From the IMG/VR virus record IMGVR_UViG_3300020187_000260, positions 1 to 21,524 of that record: a DNA stretch of 21,524 bases; one strand, given 5' to 3'. Shown piece after piece: positions 1 through 6,853 of this stretch. Origin of the DNA: a virus. Position 1 is the stretch's first letter, and the number at the start of each line of letters is the position of its first letter. The translations under genes were made by a program, and so were the position numbers. The notes beneath the pieces are model-generated. The model saw only the letters and a list, made by a program, of their open reading frames with translations. It was not told the DNA's origin and did no database searches.

Positions 1-101
1 TTTATCTCTTGGAATATTTTTTGATTACCTATTACTACAGATATATCACCATCAGAACCTATGCTGAGGTCTCCATTTGTTATTTTTAAATCAAAAGACA
101 T
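1..101 (-). CDS. gp25/W-like baseplate wedge protein, N-terminal fragment (cut by window edge)
   Basis: Only the first 33 codons are present; the gene runs off the left edge. The ATG at 99-101 has a strong Shine-Dalgarno just upstream. The peptide begins MSFDLKITNGDLSIGSDGD and continues into VVIGNQKIFQEI. This short beta-hairpin pattern (two successive 'G-D-L/I' strands, then a helix starting with Q-K) is how T4 gp25 / P2 gpW-type and XkdS-type wedge proteins commonly begin. In those families the protein lies at the inner baseplate and helps start sheath assembly. A position at the end of a hub-spike-baseplate run fits this. The assignment rests on a short N-terminal pattern plus context, so it is probable rather than certain. 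Confidence 0.62.
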   Translation of the reverse strand, partial: MSFDLKITNGDLSIGSDGDISVVIGNQKIFQEI

Positions 102-105
102 AGCA

Positions 106-112
106 CTCCTCT
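106..112 (-). promoter_or_regulatory. Ribosome binding site of the gp25-like gene
   Basis: On the minus strand AGAGGAG lies 4 nt before the ATG at 99-101. It fixes the start of the truncated left-edge gene. The 49-nt gap between this start and the preceding stop (102-150) holds only this site and AT-rich sequence; no convincing promoter or terminator was seen there. Confidence 0.75.
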
Positions 113-150
113 CTTAAAAGTAGAGCAATAATAATAGATGAAAAACACTG

Positions 151-2046
151 CTAGTCTTTAATTGTCGCAGAAAACAAATTATAACATTCTGCCAGCCTAA
201 TTGAAAAATTATTTATTGCGTCAACCTGAGCCGAAACCTCTAATTTCCCTCTTATCCCAAACTCACTTTTCACCGCCTTTATTTGACTCTCTCCAAGAAG
301 ACCTAGAAGGTCTTTTTGACTTACGGTAAAGAAAGAAAGGGAAAAGCACAACAGATCTAACATTCCAACTCCTCTTTTCAGTCCCATCATCTGAGCAAGC
401 TTGGTTGAAGTATCTATAACTCCGTTTTTAGAATTAGCTGCGTCTTTTTTTATCTTCTCAAATTTGCTTAGCTTTCCAGAAGAATAACTCGATGGTATTG
501 TTATAACCTTCAATAGCGCATCCATCGCAACACCATCTTGAATAGATGTTGTGCTAAAATTACCAAACTCTCTAGTCTTTACTTTTGATTTCTCAAGCAA
601 AATCAATATAGTATCATCTATTTCCTTAAGGTGATATAGCATCTTATTCTCTTCTGTCATGTTGACCTCTCCAGACTCAGATCCAGAATAGCCAATTACT
701 TTCTTATGATCCTCAACCTCAAGCATCTTCGATAGTGTCACCCTTGCTTTTTTGCAAACCTTGTAATAATTTTGGCTAAGCTCATAAAAAGCCTCCGCAA
801 AGTTTGTAAGGGCGATCTGAAGTCTGTCAATTATAATAGACTCTACAAGGCTGAAAGCTTCGGAGTTTTTAACAGGGCTTGACAGACCAAAATCGCCCAT
901 CTCTATGTCTATAGGAGTTTTTAATCCTTTCCTTCCAGTATTCTCTCTGCTTCCAGTAACAGAGTCTAGTCTTATTCTTATTACAGACTCCAAAAGACTA
1001 GTTTTTATCTCTTTCCTGTTAACTGTTGCGCTGCCTACGTCAAAGGGCTTTGAAATTATCTTGTCTGGCTCGCTAAGGCAGTATTCTATTCTAGAATCTT
1101 GAACAGGGGGGAATAAGAGAGATGCTTCTTCTAGGATAAAATCAGCATAGTTTATTAGATTTCTATCCTTAGACTTTCCCATAACCTTAGAGCTGAAAGT
1201 GTTACTTATAATTTTATCGGTTTTTTCATCAAAATAAACTCTGCTTACCTGGCCTTCAGCGTCTTCTGGTGAGTTCACATCTCCTGAAGCTTCTGTATCT
1301 ACAAGATTTTTAAACTCGCTTTTTTTCGAAACACTCTTAAAGAATCTGCTTTTAAAGTCCGAAACATTAAACTTCTCGTTTTCTTTTAAAGCCTTTTCTT
1401 CAGAAGTTTTAATTTTTTTAAACTCTTGAATTACGGAGTTAAGCTGAGATGTTGCTTCTCTATTGAAGTAAGAAGTATCCAATTCAAAACCTGACAGAAA
1501 AACTATTTTTTGAGACCGATTGCTATTAATTCTATCTACAGACGATGAGTCTCTTTTTGAAAATATAGAATATATTGACTCACCATTGGAAGATCCTTCG
1601 CTAAAGGTCTCTAATCGTCCATCGTTATACGCAACGATATCCTTACCGACAATATTTTTTTCATTAGGCATTCCCATCATTCTCAAGAAAGCATTTTCAT
1701 AAGACTCTAAAAGATGCTCCTGAAATCTAATTTTTTTAACATCCTTATCTAACTCGTCTACTTTTACATTAGAAGTTGCATCACTAAAGGCTTCGTCTAG
1801 CCCTTTTGATATTGTCTTTACTGTATCTATAGGAATAACCGTAGATCTGATACTATCTACCTCTATTCCAAATTGACCAAAGTCTTTTGAGAATTTTTCT
1901 AGATATTCAGAATAAATCTCATCCAATATGGGTAGAGAGTTTGATTCCTCAGTGAACGATCCTTCCATCTCTTTGGAGAAAACTCCAGAAACTTTAAGGT
2001 CGGATAAAGTACGGCTAAGTATTTGAGAAAGAGTTTCGCTTGGCAT
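151..2046 (-). CDS. Hypothetical large structural protein (631 aa), probable baseplate component
   Basis: I do not recognise this protein. The ATG at 2044-2046 follows the preceding stop by 2 nt and has an AGGA-type Shine-Dalgarno inside the last codons of that gene. The sequence is charged (many K, E, D, S), appears mainly alpha-helical with coiled-coil-like stretches, and has no signal peptide or clear membrane helix. A mildly hydrophobic helix, GVGMLDLLCFSLSFF, lies near residues 555-570. The last 70 residues (starting near IKAVKSEFGI) look like a compact helical end. It sits between unrecognised structural genes and a gp25-like gene in a tightly spaced operon, so a role in the baseplate or its assembly is the natural inference. 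No catalytic motif was seen. Confidence 0.88.
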   Translation of the reverse strand: MPSETLSQILSRTLSDLKVSGVFSKEMEGSFTEESNSLPILDEIYSEYLEKFSKDFGQFGIEVDSIRSTVIPIDTVKTISKGLDEAFSDATSNVKVDELDKDVKKIRFQEHLLESYENAFLRMMGMPNEKNIVGKDIVAYNDGRLETFSEGSSNGESIYSIFSKRDSSSVDRINSNRSQKIVFLSGFELDTSYFNREATSQLNSVIQEFKKIKTSEEKALKENEKFNVSDFKSRFFKSVSKKSEFKNLVDTEASGDVNSPEDAEGQVSRVYFDEKTDKIISNTFSSKVMGKSKDRNLINYADFILEEASLLFPPVQDSRIEYCLSEPDKIISKPFDVGSATVNRKEIKTSLLESVIRIRLDSVTGSRENTGRKGLKTPIDIEMGDFGLSSPVKNSEAFSLVESIIIDRLQIALTNFAEAFYELSQNYYKVCKKARVTLSKMLEVEDHKKVIGYSGSESGEVNMTEENKMLYHLKEIDDTILILLEKSKVKTREFGNFSTTSIQDGVAMDALLKVITIPSSYSSGKLSKFEKIKKDAANSKNGVIDTSTKLAQMMGLKRGVGMLDLLCFSLSFFTVSQKDLLGLLGESQIKAVKSEFGIRGKLEVSAQVDAINNFSIRLAECYNLFSATIKD

Positions 2047-2048
2047 AA

Positions 2049-5000
2049 TTAATAGTCCTGACCTGTCTTGAGTGTGTCCGATGAGTTCTCAGCGTTTGAC
2101 TCAAAATCATCTGAGATTTCTGAGTTTTTAGAGTCAAAGTTTATAGTTAAAGATCTCTTCATTGTTCTTACAGAACCAAGAGCAAGATCACTAACAAGAC
2201 TTTCTGTGCTCATAACGGTACAGTTTTCATCAGAATATTCTGCGGATACCCCATCATATGTAAATGCCTTTATTGATTTTCCACATATAGATGCTGTTAT
2301 ATCAACTTCTCCCATTTCTGTAGTGGAAATATAACAGTAGTGTTCAGAATTATCAGCAGAGTAGTTCATTTTTGACACCACAGCAGCCTCAGTAGTATCT
2401 CTTTCTATTTTTATTAAAATTCTATCAGAAAAATCAATAGAAAATGTATTGTCATATATATCTCTTGGAATTATTACAATCTTTACGCTTTTTTCTGCGG
2501 AAGATTCTATATAGTCACCTATACCTGAGGCATACTCTGTTGCTCCAGTAAAAGAGACTCCATCAGCACTTGCAATATCTTCTTCGGCTTGATTAACAAT
2601 ATCGCCTAATGCTGAGGATGGTATTCCCGAAGGATCCAAAATATTATCCAGCGGCTCTACCGATTTATCTTCAGATATTTTAAAAGAAGTTGAGAATGAG
2701 CTGACAGCCTGATTGCAGACACTGTCCAATATTCCCTCTACACAATCATTAGACTCTTTGTACTTCTCAAAAACTTCCGCAACATCAAACGGACTCGTCG
2801 ATATATTTCCACTTTGAAAATCAGACTTCACCTTATTTATTCCAGCATAAACGTAATCTCTTATGCCCTTCATGCAGTCATCCAAAGCATTTACAGTATC
2901 AAGCACTTCTTCTGCAGAAGGGGCCTCTAAGTTGTCTAAATTTTGAACCTGAGATTCGCATGACTCTATAAGCTCTGGACCTGCAGATCTGGTGTCTACG
3001 AAATATATGTCAATAAACTTAAAAACCTCTGTAAGGCTAATAGAATTTTGATACTCTTCCACATCTTCTTCAGATCCTCCCAAAAAGTTATACGCTCCCT
3101 TCTCAGGGTACAGCATTCTATCTTCAAGATCCGACACGGATATGCTTAGAGATTCTTTATTTATTATGAATTCAGCATACCCCTCGCTGGGTGCCTCTTT
3201 TCTTCCATGAGTACTGTTCGAGAAAGCGATCTCCTCTTCTATAAGCACAGAAGATACTACTTCATAATTAGCCTGAGCGTCTAATACGTCTTGACCCTCT
3301 TTGGTTATTGATACTTCCTCTTCTTTTTCAAAAGTTTTCTTTGCGGCATGAGTATCGCTAATTATTTTTGCAAAAATACCCTTTATCTTGCCGTTATCAT
3401 CAAACTTCATTCCATTTTCCTCGATAACGTAAACATCGCCTTCGTCATCTACAATCATGAATGATGGAATATTAGAATAGGTAATTATCTCTGACCCAAA
3501 GCCATACTTTAAAGGTGATGGGTGCATACCTTCCTGCTTTCCTCCCGAAAGAGTAATTGCATCAGAGCCAAACGCAGAAAACAAATCCTTACTACTTGAA
3601 TTTCCAACCAGAACTTCTTCTCCGCTGATATTTAAAAGAGAGAGCGAGTCATCTATATTGTCACTTTCAGATATGTTTTTAGTCTTGTGGAATGAAAATA
3701 ACCCAAAAGCTTTTTCGTCCGTAATTCCCTTAGGATTAATATCTTCTTTCGGCTGACCAAGAAGGTTTAAGTTATTTCCGAATGATATATAAACTCTAGC
3801 AGGGTCTTTTTTTAAGTCTCTTATGTTGTCAAGATTTAAAACAACGGATGCTTTTATTATTTTTGTGGCAGATATTTTAAATGTTCCTTCGAATTCAGAA
3901 TTCTTAACCCTATAAGAGAAATTGTCAACATTATCTAAGATGTAGTCTTTTGAGGTTTCTGATATTTTCTTTCCATTCGAGTATTCTGGTTTCATGATAA
4001 CCTTATAATCTGAAGTATTCCACTGGTCTTCACAATCAGAACCCTTATACTTGATATCTCCTCCCGAGTTCCTAAACTCACCCATCTCTTCTGAATTCTG
4101 AAAAGACGGAGTGTTTCCACACTTTCCAGGAGGCTCGGTTGTGTATGTTTGAGCAACCATGAGAAGGTTTCCTACCGTCTCTGCCTTTTCAGCAATAACG
4201 GCGCTTGCAGCTATATTATCAACACAAAAGATGTTTTCGACAGAATCTAAATTCCCCAAGTTACACGGCAGGTTAAAAACCAAATCTAAAAGTCTTCTGA
4301 AAATTGCAATAATATCTTCTATGGGCCTTAAAACGTCAATTTCTGCCTCAAAACTTGCAATGTATTTTTCAACAGTTTTTTCGAGTTGATAAAGAGACTG
4401 CACATCTCTTTTTTCCATTACGATGACAGCTCTATCTACAAGCTCTTTTAGCCCGAAAGCATAATAAGCTATTTTGTCGAAAACACACTTTAACAACGCC
4501 AATATGTGTATGACCATTTTAATCATCATAACGGGAATCGCAAACTGAGGAAGTAAAGATATTAGATCCCACAAACATTCAAATAGTCTGACCAAGGCTC
4601 TAAAATACTTTCTAGGGTTTGTTACAGAGCATATTACATCAATTATACAAAATATAATCTTTATTACACTAAGAACCTTTTCGAAGCCTTTCAGTTCTAT
4701 CTTAAGTTCTGCAGTCAAGTAAAAGCTAAAATCGCAAACACTCTGTAGGTGAGCCAGCTTCTCTGTAGGAATATTCAAATCTATATTTATAAAACTTAAA
4801 GAGGGAGGGTTATCAAATATTCCAAACCCACCTCTCAATCTTGGAGGCTTGTCGCAAGGATCTTCGATATCTGGAGAGTCTGGAGTTTCGGCAATGCTTT
4901 TGTCAGGCCTTACTACCGATATACTTGACTCGCATGGCAGACCTAAGTCTGAAACCTTATCAATATACGCTTGCGTATTATTAGATAACGCGACCTGAGA

Positions 5001-5219
5001 CGTATTTTGGCTTAAGCTAGAAGTTCCTACCAGAACATCATTTATTGCAAGCTTTAGATCTCCAGAACCTGGTGATGTTTCTACCGTCCTAACATCGGCA
5101 GGAGATATAGAAGAAAAGTCTTCCTTACCGTTTACTTTTATTAATTGTGGATTTTCAGAAAGAGTATTCGAGTTTACTTTTATAGAAAAAAACATCTTTG
5201 TCAGTCTAGATCCGTCCAT
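2049..5219 (-). CDS. Hypothetical large baseplate-region protein (1056 aa from first ATG) with hydrophobic helices
   Basis: No recognised family. The N-terminal part has a Pro/Cys-rich stretch (PCESS, DPCDKPPRLRGGFGIFDNPP, residues about 100-145). A strongly hydrophobic helical segment follows at about 175-265, with IIFCIIDVICSV, LFECLWDLISLLPQF and VIHILALLKCVF. The middle is polar and beta-rich, and a Cys-punctuated acidic helical region follows at about 755-870 (ESCESQ, DDCMKG, NDCVEG, SVCNQ). The C-terminal 180 residues look beta-rich (HYCYISTTEMGEVDITASIC). Nineteen or so cysteines is high for a tail protein. The first ATG (5217-5219) has no Shine-Dalgarno, unlike neighbouring genes, and the same frame stays open without an ATG, GTG or TTG back to 5450. 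The true N-terminus is therefore probably further upstream or supplied by the 495-codon gene. Confidence 0.82.
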   Translation of the reverse strand: MDGSRLTKMFFSIKVNSNTLSENPQLIKVNGKEDFSSISPADVRTVETSPGSGDLKLAINDVLVGTSSLSQNTSQVALSNNTQAYIDKVSDLGLPCESSISVVRPDKSIAETPDSPDIEDPCDKPPRLRGGFGIFDNPPSLSFINIDLNIPTEKLAHLQSVCDFSFYLTAELKIELKGFEKVLSVIKIIFCIIDVICSVTNPRKYFRALVRLFECLWDLISLLPQFAIPVMMIKMVIHILALLKCVFDKIAYYAFGLKELVDRAVIVMEKRDVQSLYQLEKTVEKYIASFEAEIDVLRPIEDIIAIFRRLLDLVFNLPCNLGNLDSVENIFCVDNIAASAVIAEKAETVGNLLMVAQTYTTEPPGKCGNTPSFQNSEEMGEFRNSGGDIKYKGSDCEDQWNTSDYKVIMKPEYSNGKKISETSKDYILDNVDNFSYRVKNSEFEGTFKISATKIIKASVVLNLDNIRDLKKDPARVYISFGNNLNLLGQPKEDINPKGITDEKAFGLFSFHKTKNISESDNIDDSLSLLNISGEEVLVGNSSSKDLFSAFGSDAITLSGGKQEGMHPSPLKYGFGSEIITYSNIPSFMIVDDEGDVYVIEENGMKFDDNGKIKGIFAKIISDTHAAKKTFEKEEEVSITKEGQDVLDAQANYEVVSSVLIEEEIAFSNSTHGRKEAPSEGYAEFIINKESLSISVSDLEDRMLYPEKGAYNFLGGSEEDVEEYQNSISLTEVFKFIDIYFVDTRSAGPELIESCESQVQNLDNLEAPSAEEVLDTVNALDDCMKGIRDYVYAGINKVKSDFQSGNISTSPFDVAEVFEKYKESNDCVEGILDSVCNQAVSSFSTSFKISEDKSVEPLDNILDPSGIPSSALGDIVNQAEEDIASADGVSFTGATEYASGIGDYIESSAEKSVKIVIIPRDIYDNTFSIDFSDRILIKIERDTTEAAVVSKMNYSADNSEHYCYISTTEMGEVDITASICGKSIKAFTYDGVSAEYSDENCTVMSTESLVSDLALGSVRTMKRSLTINFDSKNSEISDDFESNAENSSDTLKTGQDY

Positions 5220-5450
5220 TCTGGATATCGTCTGATAGCTCTCTGCAGATTTACCACCCCTAATGAAAGCTCTAATAGACCCACTACCCTTTGCCGAAAT
5301 AACCCTAGAAACAAAGTTTGATTTCTTTAAAGATAAAACCTCTCCCGTATCATCAAAAAATGAAATTATCCTAGACAGGGGTGTTTTCTTTGATACTCCA
5401 GGCTCTTCACACGGATCTTCCTTAAAATCTCTTTCATCTTTAGAATTTTT
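5220..5450 (-). other. Open in-frame extension upstream of the 1056-codon gene
   Basis: Read in the frame of the downstream gene, these 77 codons contain no stop; the first upstream stop is TAA at 5451-5453. The translation looks like real protein: KNSKDERDFKEDPCEEPGV, then TPLSRIISFFDDTGEVL, then NFVSRVISAKGSGSIRAFI. Codon use matches the neighbours. There is no ATG, GTG or TTG in it. It overlaps the last 28 codons of the 495-codon gene, whose tail there (KMKEILRKIRVKSLEYQRKH) is unlike the acidic Pro/Thr-rich sequence just before it and looks like an out-of-frame reading. I infer that this is translated sequence reached by a frame change or by a non-canonical start. Confidence 0.6.
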
Positions 5451-6853
5451 TTAATCTGTAATGATGCAATCAGATCGTCCAAGCTTGTTGGCAGAGTTGT
5501 AATATCTATCAAATTAGAAGATGACTCGTCTATGATGAGAGGAGTAACACCTTCCGATATAAGATCAGACTCATTCACCTCTGCTACAGAAACACCGTCC
5601 TTGGACACGAATACTACCGAAGTCTCTCCTGTGATTTCAGGAGTCATTGGATCAGTATCCAGATCTGTTGCTTCTCCGAATATGCCAACCTCACCTACGG
5701 CGGTTACTTCTATTGCGGGCGTATCTATTCCTGTTTCGGGATCTTTTTCCCTATCATCATTGCTTGTAAAATCTATAACAAGCCCTTCGTCGGGGGTTTT
5801 TGGGGGAGACGTGGCATCTTCGGGAGTTACAATAATGGCCCTAGATCTATACTCATCTGACGTCGCAATCCTTGTCTTATTCTCAATTACAATTCTTGGG
5901 GAATAAACTCCATTGACCGCATATTTCTTTTTTATATTTACAATATACGCAATCAATTCTCCATCATCGCTAACAATTCTTCTTTTTACAGAGTGAGCTT
6001 TATCATTTATATATAGCTTGTAATTTGATTTTGGTATTTCGTCGTTGTAAAAAGAAAATATTACAACTTGGTTTGTATTTCCAGACTTAAGTCTGAAGTT
6101 TCTATACTCAGAAGAAAGATCTCCGTAGTCTACGCCTCCAAACTCTTTTGCTATAATATCTTTTTCAGATTTTGTTAGGCCGTAAAATCTATTTGTATTT
6201 ATTTTGTTTTGCTGAAGCTCAACAACTCTCGTTATTATAGGTGTTGATCTAAATGGATTTTCTATAGTCTCGAAGAAGAAGTTTTCAACATATTTCATAT
6301 AATATATGTAATCTACAGTTTCTTTATTATTTTCGTTTTTTATAAATACAAACTTTGCCTTCTTCACCTCTACGAAGGGTAAAAGGTTATATCTTGCATT
6401 TCCAGCAGCATCCAAAGCTATGTTCTCAAAAACGTCTAAGCTTAATATTCCATCACTGTAGTACGCCTCACTCTGAGGGTCTGTGGTAGAAATTGTAACG
6501 TAGTAATCTTCAACAAGATACGACGCTCTAGAGGATATGTCAAGATTTTCCTCATCGTTAACCGTATCTGCCACGTCATCATCTGGGAAGTCATCTAGAT
6601 TGACAGAGATTTCAGCCCTTGAGGTATTAGATGTGGAAGCTCCCTTTACATATAAAGGCTCATCACTTTTAAAGCGATAAAGGCTTAGGCCTGTAGCTTC
6701 TTCAAACTCTTCTTGAGTCTGACCTTCGAGCTCTATAACCATAGAGATTGAAACATCTTTTATATCATTTTTAAGCTTATCGTTTATAATTTTAAATGAT
6801 ACTTTTGACCAGCCATCATAAGATATTTGTATATGACCTATTTTGCTACTCAT
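5366..6853 (-). CDS. Hypothetical beta-rich structural protein (495 aa), possibly the N-terminal half of the downstream gene
   Basis: I do not recognise it. The ATG at 6851-6853 has an AGGA-type Shine-Dalgarno about 8 nt upstream and overlaps the preceding gene by 8 nt. Residues 1-110 are beta-rich (GHIQISYDGWSKVSFKI). Residues about 255-330 form another beta-rich block (YKLYINDKAHSVKRRI to YSPRIVIENKTR) that could be an Ig/IPT-like fold. Residues about 340-440 are an acidic, Pro/Thr-rich linker (EDATSPPKTPDEG). The final 26 residues switch abruptly to a basic sequence ending KHPCLG. This follows a run of seven A, beyond which the -1 frame carries the better coding signal. The product may therefore continue into the next gene as one polypeptide of about 1600 residues. 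A baseplate role is inferred from position only. Confidence 0.82.
   Translation of the reverse strand: MSSKIGHIQISYDGWSKVSFKIINDKLKNDIKDVSISMVIELEGQTQEEFEEATGLSLYRFKSDEPLYVKGASTSNTSRAEISVNLDDFPDDDVADTVNDEENLDISSRASYLVEDYYVTISTTDPQSEAYYSDGILSLDVFENIALDAAGNARYNLLPFVEVKKAKFVFIKNENNKETVDYIYYMKYVENFFFETIENPFRSTPIITRVVELQQNKINTNRFYGLTKSEKDIIAKEFGGVDYGDLSSEYRNFRLKSGNTNQVVIFSFYNDEIPKSNYKLYINDKAHSVKRRIVSDDGELIAYIVNIKKKYAVNGVYSPRIVIENKTRIATSDEYRSRAIIVTPEDATSPPKTPDEGLVIDFTSNDDREKDPETGIDTPAIEVTAVGEVGIFGEATDLDTDPMTPEITGETSVVFVSKDGVSVAEVNESDLISEGVTPLIIDESSSNLIDITTLPTSLDDLIASLQIKKILKMKEILRKIRVKSLEYQRKHPCLG
5446..5452 (-). other. A7 homopolymer at the frame transition: slippage site or sequence indel
   Basis: On the minus strand the 495-codon gene reads ATT AAA AAA ATT across seven A. 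A -1 shift here yields AAA AAT TCT, which enters the open frame of the 1056-codon gene immediately after that frame's last stop (TAA, 5451-5453). The heptamer U AAA AAA does not meet the X XXY YYZ rule for two-tRNA slippage, because P-site re-pairing would have a first-position mismatch. One-tRNA slippage, polymerase slippage, or a missing A in the sequence are all possible. No strong hairpin follows closely. Confidence 0.45.

Noticed and set aside
5376-5378. CTG as a non-canonical start for the 1056-codon gene
   Set aside because: It is in frame but only a weak purine-rich AAAGAAA precedes it, and protein-like sequence continues upstream of it, so a frame change at the A7 run explains the data better.
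5532-5906. 124-codon plus-strand ORF (and similar ones at 10793-11164, 12252-12635, 21041-21454)
   Set aside because: All lie wholly within strong minus-strand genes and their translations reflect the complement of those codons.
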